In this document: positions 17,535 to 28,786 of the stretch, in pieces
Position numbering within the stretch: the stretch's first letter is position 1
Layout of the letters: each line of letters opens with the position of its first letter
Assembly: GCA_963750535.1 (NCBI GenBank)
Contig: CAVVRF010000032.1
Coordinates: 1-64,000 of the forward strand
Length of the DNA stretch: 64,000 nt
Direction of reading: 5' to 3'
Source: JAKFWF01 sp963750535
Lineage (GTDB): Bacteria > Pseudomonadota > Alphaproteobacteria > Rhizobiales > Hyphomicrobiaceae
Made by a program: the position numbers and the translations under genes
Notes under the pieces: model-generated
What the model saw: the letters and a program-made list of their open reading frames with translations, nothing else
What the model was told of the DNA's origin: nothing
The model's database searches: none

Positions 17535-19920
17535 ATGCCTCAATTCAAGTCAACGGCTTTGCCGCTGCTGCGCTTGATCGCGGTGCTTATTGCGATCACG
17601 CCGGCAATAATGGCGGTAGAGCGCGCGAGTGGGCTTTCGTTGCTTACCAGCGTCGCCTCGGCGCAGGGAGCGATTCGCGACATCCGCGTCGTCGGCAATC
17701 GGCGCGTCGAGCCGGAAACGGTGCGATCGTATCTGCAATTCTCGGTCGGCGACGCCTATGACGCCGGCAAGGTCGACCGCTCGCTGAAAGCGCTCTTCCA
17801 GACCGGCCTGTTCGCCGATGTGCGCATCGACCGCGACGGCGCGGGTGTTGTCATCACCGTCGTCGAGAATCCGGTCATCGGTCAGGTCGCGTTCGAGGGC
17901 AACAGCGAGGTTGATACCGCGACGTTGCAGAACGAGGTCCAGCTGAAGGCGCGCTCGATCTATACCCGTGCCCGCGCGCTCGCCGACGCGCAGCGCATCC
18001 TTGATGTCTATCGCCGGCAGGGTCGCTTTGCTGCGTCGGTGGAGCCGAAGCTCATCGAGCTCGATCAGAACCGCGTCAATCTCGTGTTCGAGATCAACGA
18101 GGGCGGGGCCACCAAGGTCCAAAAGATCACGTTCGTCGGTAACCGCGCGTTCTCCGACTCGCAGCTGCGCGACATCATTTCGACGACCCAGTCGGGCTGG
18201 TTCGACTTCCTCAAGGGCACCAATGTCTATGACCCCGACCGGGTCAATCTCGACAAGGAGCTGTTGCGGCAATATTATTTGAAGAACGGCTACGCCGATG
18301 TGCGCGTGGTCGCCGGCAATGCCGAGATCGACCGCGTCGGTTCCGGCTTCTACATCACGTACACGATCGACGAGGGTGACCTCTACACGTTCGGAGACGT
18401 GCGGATCGAGAGCGCGCTGGCTTCGAATTCGGCCCGACGATTTTCGCGGCTATCTGCTGACGACGCCGGGACAGGTCTACAACGCGAGTTCGATCGAAAA
18501 GACGGTCGAGAAGCTGACGCTGCAGGTGTCCGAGCAGGGCTATCCGTTTGCACGTGTCCGTCCCCGGGCCGATCGCAACGAGGCCGGCCGGGTGATCAGC
18601 CTGACCTACACCATCGACGAAGGCCAGCGGGTCTATATCGAGCGCATCAACGTCATCGGCAACCTGCGCACCAAGGATCACGTGATTCGCCGCGAGTTCC
18701 GCCTGGTCGAAGGCGACGCGTACAATCCGCTGATGGTCGAGGCCGCAAAGAAGCGCCTGCAGTCGCTGGGCTTCTTCAAGGCGGTCGACGTCAAGCGCCG
18801 TCAAGGCGGTGCGCCGGATCGCGTGGTGCTCGATGTCGAGCTGGTGGAACAGCCGACGGGCGAGCTCTCGTTCGGAGCGGGTTACTCGACCAATGAAGGC
18901 GTGATCGGCGACGTCAGCGTCACCGAGCGCAACCTGCTGGGCAACGGCCAGTTCCTGCGCTTGAAGCTGTCGGGATCGCTGAACCGCTTCCAGGTCGATT
19001 TGAGCTTCACGGAGCCGCGCTTCCTCGATCGCAACCTGGCTGCCGGCTTCGACCTGTTCTACAAGGATATCAACGCTCTCAGCACCTCGTCCTACAAGAG
19101 CCGGAAAGAGGGTGGCAGCCTTCGGCTTGGCTTCCCGCTGTCCGAGAACATCTGGCTGAACACCAACTACACGCTGTCGTACGACGACATCTACGAGGTC
19201 GATACGACGACCGCCTCGCGGGCCGTCATCCAGGCTCAGGGTGCAGCGTTGACGTCCGCTGTCGGCAGCGCGATCACCTACGATACGCGCAACCATCCGA
19301 AGAACCCCAATCGCGGCGTCTACATGCAGCTGGGCGCCGACTTTGCCGGCGTCGGCGGCGACGTTCAGTACGTCAGGCTGCAGGGCGAAGGCCGTGGCTA
19401 TTACCCGATCACCGAGAAGATCACGTTCGTCGGCCGCGTCGTCGGTGGTCAGATCGAGGGTTGGGGTGGTCAGGACGTGCGGCTGCTCGACTTGTACTAC
19501 AAGGGCGGCGAGACGATCCGTGGCTTCGACAAGTCTGGCATCGGCCCTCGTGATATCGCGACCGGCGACGCTCTTGGCGGCAAGACGTTCTGGTCCACCA
19601 CGGCCGAGGTGCGCTTCCCGCTGCCGTTCATTCCCGATGAGCTCGGCATGTCGGGCGCGGTGTTCGCCGATGCGGGCTCGCTGTTCGGAGCCAGCGACCT
19701 TGCCAAGTCGCTCAGCGGATCGTGCGGCGTCCCGGTCGCGGCTGGGCAGCGCCCGAACGTTTGCCTGGTGGATTCGAGCGTGATCCGCTCGTCGGTCGGT
19801 GCCGGCCTCCTGTGGAACTCGCCGCTCGGTCCGCTGCGTCTCGACTATGCTTACGCCCTGACCAAGGACGACTTCGACAAGACCCAGATGATCCGTTTCG
19901 GCGCGTCGACGAAGTTCTGA
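17535..19920 (+). CDS. bamA: outer-membrane assembly factor BamA, one frameshift
   Basis: Essential Omp85 protein that inserts beta-barrels into the outer membrane, about 795 residues when repaired. The start ATG at 17535 precedes a signal peptide ending ASA-QG. POTRA domains begin at IRDIRVVGNRRVEPETV and include ITFVGNRAFSDSQLR and IERINVIGNLRTKDHVI. The barrel contains the Omp85 motif KGGETIRGFDKSGIGPRD and ends in phenylalanine (GASTKF), as outer-membrane barrels do. The frame changes by one base at about 18421-18435, around a GAATTC, inside the fourth POTRA domain. Removing one A restores LASIRPDDFRGYL. Because bamA is essential and all else is conserved, a sequence error is likely. Confidence 0.93.
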
Positions 19921-19947
19921 CATCTTGACGCAAATATCCGGTGTTGA

Positions 19948-19980
19948 AAAAGGGCGGGAGCGATCTCGCCCTTTTCGTTT
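19948..19980 (+). terminator. rho-independent terminator after bamA
   Basis: AAAAGGGCG at 19948-19956 pairs with CGCCCTTTT at 19967-19975 across a ten-base loop, followed by CGTTT. It separates bamA from the lpxD-fabZ-lpxA-lpxI-lpxB run, which therefore needs its own promoter or read-through. Confidence 0.8.
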
Positions 19981-20045
19981 GGTTTGAAGGATTGCCAGCG
20001 GGCTGATATGTCGGCTGGGTATTGCGACCAGCTCAGGCGGACGAC

Positions 20046-21092
20046 ATGGAGCATCCCGGATTTTTTGACCGCGCAGGTCCGTTCACGCTGGAAGCGTTGG
20101 CGCGGGCCGCGGAAGCCACGCTGGCGCCTGGCGTCGACGGCCAGCGCGAGGTGAGCGACATCAGACCGCTGGGCGAGGCAGGGCCCGAGCACCTGACGTT
20201 CCTCGACAACAAGAAGTACTTGCCGCAGCTGGCCGGGACCAAGGCCGGGGCATGCCTCGTCCAGCAGGCATTCGCCGATCGATTGCCGCCGGCGACGGCG
20301 GTGTTGCTGGCAAAGTCGCCCTATCGCAGCTTCGCGCTGGCACTGGCGCAGTTCTACCCGCTGGCGATGCGGCCCCGGATTTCCGCCGCCGGCGCGCGCC
20401 AGGCCGTCGACCCGACCGCGACGATCGAGGATGGCGCCGAGGTCCAGCCCGGCGCCGTGGTCGCCGCCGAGGCGGTGATCGGCCGTGGCACCATCGTCGC
20501 TGCCGGCGCGGTGGTCGGCTTTCGCTGCACGATCGGGCGCGACTGCTTCATCGGGCCGAGCGTGACGGTCTCGCACGCGCTGGTCGGCGACCGCGTCGTG
20601 CTGCACGCCGGAGTGCGGATCGGCCAGGACGGCTTCGGCTTTGCGATGGGCGCGCGCGGCCACCTCAAGGTGCCGCAAATCGGCCGCGTGATCATCCAGG
20701 ACGACGTCGAGATCGGCGCCAACAGCACGATCGATCGCGGCGCCCTTAAGGATACGATCATCGGGGAAGGCACGAAAATTGATAATTTGGTACAGATCGG
20801 GCACAACGTGATCATTGGACGGCATTGCGTGATCGTCGGACAGTGCGGTATCGCGGGCTCGTCCGAGCTTGCGGACTTCGTGGTGATGGGTGGCCAGGCC
20901 GGTGTGGCCGGGCATATCAAGGTCGGATTGGGCGCACAGATCGCCGGCGGCAGTCACGCCAAGGACGACCTTCCGGCCGGTGCCCGCGTGATAGGGACGC
21001 CGGCGCGGCCATTGCGCCAATGGATGAAGGAGCAGTTGGCCGTGAGGCGGCTGGCGGCGAGCGCGGCCTCCGATCCCGGCTCTGACGAGTGA
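20046..21092 (+). CDS. lpxD: UDP-3-O-acylglucosamine N-acyltransferase
   Basis: Third step of lipid A synthesis: adds the N-linked hydroxyacyl chain to UDP-3-O-acyl-GlcN. The protein has 348 residues, with an N-terminal uridine-binding domain (HLTFLDNKKYLPQL) and then a left-handed beta-helix of hexapeptide repeats (IGRGTIVAAGAVVG, IGHNVIIGRHCVIV). The catalytic-base region is GQDGFGFAM, then the TPARPLRQW tail. ATG 20046 is preferred to a TTG at 20022. The gene ends over the start region of fabZ, so the lipid A genes are tightly packed. Confidence 0.95.
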   Translation: MEHPGFFDRAGPFTLEALARAAEATLAPGVDGQREVSDIRPLGEAGPEHLTFLDNKKYLPQLAGTKAGACLVQQAFADRLPPATAVLLAKSPYRSFALALAQFYPLAMRPRISAAGARQAVDPTATIEDGAEVQPGAVVAAEAVIGRGTIVAAGAVVGFRCTIGRDCFIGPSVTVSHALVGDRVVLHAGVRIGQDGFGFAMGARGHLKVPQIGRVIIQDDVEIGANSTIDRGALKDTIIGEGTKIDNLVQIGHNVIIGRHCVIVGQCGIAGSSELADFVVMGGQAGVAGHIKVGLGAQIAGGSHAKDDLPAGARVIGTPARPLRQWMKEQLAVRRLAASAASDPGSDE

Positions 21093-21112
21093 TTGCGGCG
21101 CGTGATGGACAG

Positions 21113-21619
21113 ATGATGAGCAAAGCAATGAACGAAGCAGGATCCGCTCCGGGGCTCGCCACCGCCGACATCAATCGGCTGATGAAGCTTCTCCCGCATC
21201 GCTATCCGTTCCTGCTCGTCGATCGCATGTACGACATGGATCGCGACGTGACGGCGGTGGGCGTGAAGAACGTCACCATCAACGAGCCGTTCTTCCAGGG
21301 ACATTTCCCGCAATTCCCGGTGATGCCCGGCGTGCTCATCATCGAAGGCCTGGCGCAGACCGCGGGCGCATTGTGCGTCCACAGTCTCGGCGCCGAATAC
21401 AAGCCGCAGATCGTGTATTTCATGGGGATCGACAACGCCAAGTTCCGCAAACCGGTATTTCCCGGTGATCAACTGCACTATCATGTGCGCAAGATCCGCA
21501 GCCGAGGCCGCGCCTGGCGCTTTTTCGGAGAGGCCAAGGTCAACGGCGCGGTCGTCGCGGAAGCCGAGATCAGCGCCATGATCGTGGACCCAGATGCCCA
21601 AGCAAACCAGAGCCGCTGA
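21113..21619 (+). CDS. fabZ: 3-hydroxyacyl-ACP dehydratase FabZ
   Basis: Hot-dog fold dehydratase of fatty acid elongation, about 168 residues from ATG 21113. A GTG at 21089 overlapping the lpxD stop is an alternative start. Catalytic histidine and glutamate lie in GHFPQFPVMPGVLIIEGLAQ, preceded by LPHRYPFLLVDRM. It competes with LpxA for 3-hydroxyacyl-ACP, which is why the two genes travel together. It overlaps lpxA by 26 bases. Confidence 0.95.
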   Translation: MMSKAMNEAGSAPGLATADINRLMKLLPHRYPFLLVDRMYDMDRDVTAVGVKNVTINEPFFQGHFPQFPVMPGVLIIEGLAQTAGALCVHSLGAEYKPQIVYFMGIDNAKFRKPVFPGDQLHYHVRKIRSRGRAWRFFGEAKVNGAVVAEAEISAMIVDPDAQANQSR

Positions 21620-22418
21620 CCGCACGATCCATCCGAGCGCGATCGTCGAGGACGGTGCCCGGCTCGGCGCCAATGTCAGAATCGGACCGTTCTGCCTGGT
21701 CGGGCCGCAGGCCACGATCGGCGACGGCTGCGAGCTGATCAGCCATGTCGTGGTTGCCGGCGACACCACGATCGGCGCCGGCACGCGGATTTTTCCATTT
21801 GCCTCGATCGGGCACCAGCCACAGGACCTGAAGTACAAGGGCGAGCCGGCGACGCTCTCGATCGGCGCCAACTGCACCATTCGCGAGGGCGTCACGATGA
21901 ACCCCGGCACCGCCGGCGGCGGCTCGGTGACGACGGTGGGCGACGGCTGCGCGTTCCTTGCGAACAGCCACGTCGGCCATGATTGCCGCGTCGGCAACAA
22001 CGTCATCTTCTCCAACAACGTGATGCTCGCCGGCCATTGCAGCGTCGGCGACTATGCGATCATCGGCGGCGGCGCGGCGGTGATCCAGTTCGCCCGCGTC
22101 GGCGCGCACTCGTTCCTCGGCGGGATGTCGGGGCTCGAGAACGACCTCATTCCCTACGGCATGGCGCTCGGCAATCGCGCCTACCTGTCGGGGCTCAACA
22201 TCATCGGCCTGCAGCGCCGCGGCTTCTCGCGCACCGACATCCACAACCTGCGGCGTGCCTACCGGTTGATGTTCGCCGACGAAGGCACGCTGCTCGAGCG
22301 GGTCGAGGACGTGGCGACCGAATTCGCGGACCATCAGATCGTCCAGGAGATCGTCGCCTTCATCAGGGCCGGGGGCAAGCGCTCCGTGTGCACACCGCGC
22401 GACGGGCATGACGGCTGA
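21594..22418 (+). CDS. lpxA: UDP-N-acetylglucosamine acyltransferase
   Basis: First step of lipid A synthesis: transfers a 3-hydroxyacyl chain from ACP to UDP-GlcNAc. The 274-residue protein has the trimeric left-handed beta-helix (IHPSAIVEDGARLGANVRIG). The catalytic histidine region is NSHVGHDCRVGNNVIFSNN, and GMALGNRAYLSGLNIIGLQR is the hydrocarbon-ruler area. A C-terminal helical domain follows. It starts inside fabZ and its end overlaps lpxI by 11 bases. Confidence 0.96.
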   Translation: MPKQTRAADRTIHPSAIVEDGARLGANVRIGPFCLVGPQATIGDGCELISHVVVAGDTTIGAGTRIFPFASIGHQPQDLKYKGEPATLSIGANCTIREGVTMNPGTAGGGSVTTVGDGCAFLANSHVGHDCRVGNNVIFSNNVMLAGHCSVGDYAIIGGGAAVIQFARVGAHSFLGGMSGLENDLIPYGMALGNRAYLSGLNIIGLQRRGFSRTDIHNLRRAYRLMFADEGTLLERVEDVATEFADHQIVQEIVAFIRAGGKRSVCTPRDGHDG

Positions 22419-23724
22419 CGGTGCGCCGAGGCTTGGCCAGCCGGGACCGCTTGGCATACTGGCCGGCGGTGGCGTGCTGCCCGAGCAGATCGCCGAGCTG
22501 ACGCTCGCCAGGGGGCGCGGCGTTCACATCGTCGGCATCGAGGGCGAGGCCGGGCGCGGCATCGAGCGGTTTGCGCACACCTGGGTGAACTGGGGCGGCA
22601 TCGGCCGGATGACCAGCAGCTTCCGCGCCGCCGGTTGCCAGGACATGATCTTCGTCGGCGGCGTCACCCGGCCCGATCCGCGACGCGTCCGCCCCGATCT
22701 CGGGCTGATCAGGGCGATCCCGACGATTCTCAGGCTGTTCGGCGGCGGCGATGACCACGTGCTGCGCCGGGTGGTGCGGTTCTTCGAGGCACAAGGCTTC
22801 ACGGTGCGCGGCGTCGCCGACGTGGCGCCGGAGCTGGTCGTTGCCGCCGGTGCGGTCGGCCGGATCGCGCCGGCGCCGGCCTACACCAGGGATGCGACCG
22901 GCGGGTTTGCGCTGATCGGCGCCCTGGGCATGGCCGATGTCGGACAAGGGGTCGTCATGCGCGACGGCCGCGTGCTGGCGGTCGAGGCGGCGGAAGGCAC
23001 CGACCGCATGCTCACCCGGCTGGTCGAGGCGGGCGATCGCCGGGCGGCGGGCGGTGTGCTGATCAAGGGCCCGAAACCCGGGCAGGAGCTGCGCATCGAC
23101 ATGCCGGTGATCGGGCCGCGCACCGTCGAGTTGGCGGCAAAGGCCGGCCTCGCGGGCATCGCCGTCGGCGCCGGCCGCGTGCTGGTCGTCGACCGGGCCG
23201 GACTGATCGAGCGGGCGGACCTGGCCGGCCTGTTCGTCACCGGCATCGAGGATCGGACCGTGGCGAAGCCGGTGCGGTCGGTCCTGTCGCTGGCACCGCT
23301 CAACCGCCTGCGTCCAGACAAGCGCGTGCGCCGCGACATGGCGCGAGGCGCCTGGGTGCTGGCCGCGGTGCAGGCATTCGGCGACTCGGGTGGGGTCGTG
23401 GTGGTGCGCCGGCACGTGATCGCGGTCGACACCGGCGAGGGGCTGGCGGCGACGATGAGCCGCGTGCGGGAGCTGCGGCAGTGGGGGGCGACCTCGCGGT
23501 CGCGGCGACGAGGAGCGCTGGCGGTCGGGCCGTCGATGATCGAGGACGCCGGGCTCGAGGCGATCATGGCGGCGGTTGCCGACAGCGGCCTTGCCGGCGT
23601 CGCGCTGCCGCCGGGGCTTGCCGCGGACATCGTCGATCGGGCCGGTCGCATCGGCGAGGAGCGTAACCTGGCCGTGGTCGCGACCCAGGGACCATGGGCG
23701 GGGGGCACGCACGATGAGCCGTGA
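22408..23724 (+). CDS. lpxI: UDP-2,3-diacylglucosamine pyrophosphatase LpxI with an extra C-terminal repeat
   Basis: Hydrolyses UDP-2,3-diacylglucosamine to lipid X, replacing LpxH in many alphaproteobacteria. Residues 1-280 are a complete LpxI: LGILAGGGVLPEQIA, VGIEGEAG, VGGVTRPDPR, and D231 in RIDMPVIG, probably the catalytic aspartate. Known LpxI proteins end there, at about 270-290 residues. Here the protein continues to 438. Residues 310-430 resemble the enzyme's own C-terminal domain: GVVVVRRHVIAVDTGEG parallels GVVMRDGRVLAVEAAEG, and SGLAGVAL parallels AGLAGIAV. In the second copy the catalytic segment reads ALAVGPSMIED without the DMP motif, so it is probably non-catalytic. Overlap with lpxB is 11 bases. 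Confidence 0.9.
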   Translation: MTADGAPRLGQPGPLGILAGGGVLPEQIAELTLARGRGVHIVGIEGEAGRGIERFAHTWVNWGGIGRMTSSFRAAGCQDMIFVGGVTRPDPRRVRPDLGLIRAIPTILRLFGGGDDHVLRRVVRFFEAQGFTVRGVADVAPELVVAAGAVGRIAPAPAYTRDATGGFALIGALGMADVGQGVVMRDGRVLAVEAAEGTDRMLTRLVEAGDRRAAGGVLIKGPKPGQELRIDMPVIGPRTVELAAKAGLAGIAVGAGRVLVVDRAGLIERADLAGLFVTGIEDRTVAKPVRSVLSLAPLNRLRPDKRVRRDMARGAWVLAAVQAFGDSGGVVVVRRHVIAVDTGEGLAATMSRVRELRQWGATSRSRRRGALAVGPSMIEDAGLEAIMAAVADSGLAGVALPPGLAADIVDRAGRIGEERNLAVVATQGPWAGGTHDEP

Positions 23725-24898
23725 AGCCGAGAGACGGCCGCTCAGACTGTTCCTGGTCGCCGGCGAGCATTCGGGCGATGCCATCGGTGCCAAGCTGATG
23801 GCCGCGCTCAATGCGATGCGGCCGGGCGGGATCGTCTATGCCGGCATCGGGGCGGAGGGCATGGCGGCGCATGGGCTGGTGCCGCTCTATCCGATGGCGG
23901 ACGTTGCCGTCATGGGCCCGCTGTCGATCCTGCAGCGGCTGCCGCGCATCGTGCAACGCGTCTATCGCACCGTCGACGCCGCGCTCGCCTTCGAGCCCGA
24001 CGCGGTGGTGATCATCGACGCGCCGGAATTCACCCATCCGATCGCCAGGCGCATCCGCAAGCGCAATGCCGCAATTCCGATCGTCGACTATGTGAGCCCG
24101 AGCGTCTGGGCGTGGCGGCCGGGTCGAGCGAAGCGGATGCGCCGCTATGTCGATCACGTCATGGCGTTGCTGCCGTTCGAGCCGGCGGTGCACCGCCAGC
24201 TCGGCGGGCCCGAGTGCACGTATACCGGGCACCCGATGATCGAGAAGCTCGACTGGATCTCCGCGCTCGATACCCGACCGCTGGCGGAGCGGCTGGGCCT
24301 CGGCGCGAGCGAGCCGCTGCTGGTGGTCCTGCCCGGCAGCCGCGTGTCGGAGGTGTCGCGGCTGATGCAGCCGTTCGGCGACGCGGTGGCGAAGCTGAAG
24401 GCGATGGGGCATGCGCCACGGGTGGTGATCCCGGCGATGCCGCATGTCAGGGATCGCATCGCCGCCGCGGCCGGCGACTGGGCGGTGACGCCGACCCTGC
24501 TCGACGGCGAAGCGGACAAGTTCCGCGCCTTCAAGCTGGCGCGCGCGGCGCTCGCCGCTTCGGGCACCGTGACGCTGGAGCTCGGCATCACCGGCGTGCC
24601 GATGATCGTCGCCTACAAGGTCGATGCGATCGCCGTGCAGCTTCGCCATCTGGTCAAGGTGCACTCGATCGTGCTGGCGAACCTGGTCGCCGAGGAGAAC
24701 GCGTTCCCCGAGTACATCCAGGAGGCATGCAACGGCGATACGCTCGCCGGCGCGCTGGCGCCGCTGCTCACCGACACTCCGGCGCGCGCCGCGCAGCTCG
24801 CGACGCTGGCGCGGATGCCGGGCCGGATGCGGCTGCCGTCCGGCACGCCCAGCGAGGCGGCGGCCAGGATCGTCCTCGAGCATGCCGGGCGGCGATGA
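23714..24898 (+). CDS. lpxB: lipid A disaccharide synthase
   Basis: GT19 glycosyltransferase that joins lipid X and UDP-2,3-diacylglucosamine into the disaccharide-1-phosphate. It has 394 residues from ATG 23714, inside the end of lpxI; a longer in-frame extension upstream lacks family sequence. Signature segments are FLVAGEHSGDAIGA, YVSPSVWAWRPGRAKRM, VLPGSRVSEVSRL and ASGTVTLELGITGVPMIVAYK. It is the last gene of the lipid A block and converges on the DUF1989 gene 30 bases away. Confidence 0.96.
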   Translation: MSREAERRPLRLFLVAGEHSGDAIGAKLMAALNAMRPGGIVYAGIGAEGMAAHGLVPLYPMADVAVMGPLSILQRLPRIVQRVYRTVDAALAFEPDAVVIIDAPEFTHPIARRIRKRNAAIPIVDYVSPSVWAWRPGRAKRMRRYVDHVMALLPFEPAVHRQLGGPECTYTGHPMIEKLDWISALDTRPLAERLGLGASEPLLVVLPGSRVSEVSRLMQPFGDAVAKLKAMGHAPRVVIPAMPHVRDRIAAAAGDWAVTPTLLDGEADKFRAFKLARAALAASGTVTLELGITGVPMIVAYKVDAIAVQLRHLVKVHSIVLANLVAEENAFPEYIQEACNGDTLAGALAPLLTDTPARAAQLATLARMPGRMRLPSGTPSEAAARIVLEHAGRR

Positions 24899-24928
24899 CA
24901 GGCCAGCCGTCCGGTGGCGCGGCCGGCG

Positions 24929-25798
24929 TCAGCCTTTGGCTGCGCCGTGGCTGCGGCTGTACGGATTGCGCGGCGGCGACTGCCAGCCGGCGAGCGCACC
25001 CTCGGCGGGCCGGTAGATCTCGACCTTCAGCGGATAGCACCTGGCGGCGTCGTCCGAATGCGTGGCGCCGCAGTCGCCGCCCGGGCAGGCCGACAGGGCG
25101 CCGAGCAGATCGATCTCGGCGAACAGCTCGATGAAGTCGCCGGGCCGCACCGGGCTCGCCTTCATGAAGTACTGGTGCGTGTCGCGGGTGAAGCCGGTGC
25201 ACATGAACACGTTGAGCACGTCGTGGACGTGCGGCTCGGCCTCGGCCAGCGTCAGCCCCGCCCCTTCGGCGAGCGCGCGCGTCAGGTTCGAGTGGCAGCA
25301 GTGATGGTATTCCGTGCCCTTGAGCATCACGTTGGTATAGGGATCGCAGCGCGTGCCGATGACGTCGTGAATGCCGCCGCCGTCGTCGTCGAAGCCATAC
25401 CAGTCGAGCGTGTCGTGCGTGATCGTCGCCATCGGGCGCAGGTTCGGCAGATTGCTCCACAGCCGATGCCCGGTGGTGACGTGGGTGGCGTGCAGGGCGC
25501 GGGTCTTGCCGCTGAAGAAGCGCTCGGAGAGGTCGGCGGCGTTCCACAGGTTGAGATCGCCGACCTGCGGTCCCTCGACGCCGACGATGCGGAACAGGTG
25601 GCCCGCCGGGACGCGGAACGCGCGCGCGTCGCGCGGCGGCACCAGCAGCTCCGACACCTTCGTCATGCCGGTGCGGGCGCGTGCGTAGAACGCCGCGTCG
25701 AACGGCGGCAGGTGCTCGACCTCGTAGGTGACGATCGGCCTCTTCGCGCGCCGCGCGGCGGCGTCGGCGGGGGTCGGCGATTGCGGGGATCGTGTCAT
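24929..25798 (-). CDS. DUF1989 / urea carboxylase-associated family protein
   Basis: A 289-residue protein of the DUF1989 family, often annotated as urea carboxylase-associated. Such proteins accompany urea, allophanate or aminomethyl-transfer pathways elsewhere. A cysteine/histidine-rich pattern typical of the family is visible: GTEYHHCCHSNLTRAL, LNVFMCTGFTRDTHQYFMKA, and CPGGDCGATHSDD. These look like metal ligands. No urea genes are nearby; the next gene on the same strand is a FAD-linked oxidase. The biochemical role is unknown here. Confidence 0.8.
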   Translation of the reverse strand: MTRSPQSPTPADAAARRAKRPIVTYEVEHLPPFDAAFYARARTGMTKVSELLVPPRDARAFRVPAGHLFRIVGVEGPQVGDLNLWNAADLSERFFSGKTRALHATHVTTGHRLWSNLPNLRPMATITHDTLDWYGFDDDGGGIHDVIGTRCDPYTNVMLKGTEYHHCCHSNLTRALAEGAGLTLAEAEPHVHDVLNVFMCTGFTRDTHQYFMKASPVRPGDFIELFAEIDLLGALSACPGGDCGATHSDDAARCYPLKVEIYRPAEGALAGWQSPPRNPYSRSHGAAKG

Positions 25799-25832
25799 GG
25801 GAGGCTCCGTGCGGTTGCTCTGGCAGCGTGTC

Positions 25833-27269
<1,437 letters not shown>

Positions 27270-27361
27270 GCTTGCTTCGCTCCCGAGGGCTTCTTGCGGC
27301 TGTCATTCGGTGATAACGGTCCCGGCGCACGGGGGTGACGGGGCAGTTGAGGCATTCTGGC

Positions 27362-28786
27362 ATGCGTCGTGGCATCACCGAAAGACTTCGCCGGACACGG
27401 CTCGCTGCCTTCTGCATGCTCTATGCGATGTTCGCGATCGGTTCCACCGCCGCCGCCGCCGACAGCGGCCTCGAGCTGGCGGCCGAGCAGGCCCGGCGGC
27501 TGGTGGTGCCGGCCGGCACTGCGGTGCTGGCGGCCGACGCGTCGCCGGAAGGCCACTGGACGTTCGTCAACGGCAAGGGCGAGCGGTTCACCGCCGCGAC
27601 CAAGGAAGAGATGGCGCGAATGCCGGGCGTGCTGGCGCCGGAGGCAAAGGAGGCGGGGGGGCGGCTGATCCTGGTCGTCACCGAGGCGAGCGTCTTCGGA
27701 CCGGGCGACGCCTTGTCGATGCTGCCGCGCGATACCGGCGTGCGGCTGTCGACCGCGACCGGCCTCTACCCGATGACCGCTGGCGGCGCCAAGGTGCGCC
27801 AGGTGCAGATTGGTCCCAGGCTGCGCGTCGAGGTCGGCGAGCGCGCCGGCTTCGACGAGGTATTGCTGCAGCTCGACAAGTCCCTGGCGCGAGGTGGCAT
27901 CCGGGTGGTCACGCTCGAGCCGGGCGCGCCGGCAACGCTAGGTCGCCGGCTGGCGATCGACGCCAAAGCCAAGGGCGATCTGATCGAGCGGATCGATCCC
28001 GTAAGGCTGGTCGATGCGATCGCCGGCCTGCGCGGCCAGACGGTGGTGGTGACGGGACGCCTCGAAGGCAAGTTCCTGCATTTCCAGGTGCCCGGCGCTG
28101 CCGATCGCAGCCTGATCGTCGCCGATCTGACATCGGCAGCCGCCGATCATGACGTCAATCTGATCATCCTCGATGCGCCGGCGGGCCGGCAGCCAGGCAG
28201 CCGGAACTGGCTCTGGCTCAAGGCCGAAGTGCAGGGCGCCGAGGGGCTGCATCCCGATTCCGGCCTCGATGGCCTGCTCTCGACGCTGGCGAGCGACGCG
28301 CGGCCGCTCGACGTGCGCTTGGCCGGGCTCGACGACCGGCGCACCGTCCTGGTGGCGGTGCCGGGCGCGCCGGCATCCTCCGGCGCGATCGGCGGCATTG
28401 GCGGCGCGCTGTCACGCGCCGCCTCCGATCTTGCCGGCAGCGTCACCGGGCGCATCGAGCCGGCCGCGATCCATATGCATCTCGTCAGCGCCCAGCGGCA
28501 GCGCGAGCTCGACCGTCGCCTCATCCGTTGGCTGCCGGCGTGGGCGACATGGGGCTATCTCGGATTGCTGGTGGCGGGCGCGATCGGCGCGCCGGCCTCG
28601 CGGCGGTGGTGGGCGCGCGTCTGGCCGCCGGAGACGGCGGCCGACTATCCAGGCGCGATCGGCCTGCAGGCGGCTCGGGCTGTGCGGCTGCTGATCTACG
28701 CCCTTGTCTTCATGCCGGCGGCGGCGATCGCGTCGTTGCCGGCGACGCTGCTCGGTTCGCTGCGCCGGTCCCGTCAGCCCGCCTGA
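27362..28786 (+). CDS. hypothetical exported membrane-anchored protein
   Basis: No family recognised. The 474-residue product begins with a signal-peptide-like segment (LAAFCMLYAMFAIGSTAAAA, cleavage after AAA). A long soluble domain follows, and near the C-terminus come two hydrophobic segments (about 395-415 and 440-470) separated by a basic stretch. A large periplasmic domain held by C-terminal anchors is therefore the simplest topology. ATG 27362 is chosen because it places the signal peptide correctly. Its 3' end overlaps the 3' end of gltX by 13 bases in convergent orientation. Confidence 0.7.
   Translation: MRRGITERLRRTRLAAFCMLYAMFAIGSTAAAADSGLELAAEQARRLVVPAGTAVLAADASPEGHWTFVNGKGERFTAATKEEMARMPGVLAPEAKEAGGRLILVVTEASVFGPGDALSMLPRDTGVRLSTATGLYPMTAGGAKVRQVQIGPRLRVEVGERAGFDEVLLQLDKSLARGGIRVVTLEPGAPATLGRRLAIDAKAKGDLIERIDPVRLVDAIAGLRGQTVVVTGRLEGKFLHFQVPGAADRSLIVADLTSAAADHDVNLIILDAPAGRQPGSRNWLWLKAEVQGAEGLHPDSGLDGLLSTLASDARPLDVRLAGLDDRRTVLVAVPGAPASSGAIGGIGGALSRAASDLAGSVTGRIEPAAIHMHLVSAQRQRELDRRLIRWLPAWATWGYLGLLVAGAIGAPASRRWWARVWPPETAADYPGAIGLQAARAVRLLIYALVFMPAAAIASLPATLLGSLRRSRQPA

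Noticed and set aside
18415..18440. Programmed frameshifting in bamA
   Set aside because: No slippery heptamer or downstream structure at the site, and bamA is not known to use recoding.
18355..19923. A 520-codon open frame antisense to the bamA barrel
   Set aside because: It mirrors the bamA coding strand, is arginine/alanine-rich and has no recognisable motif.
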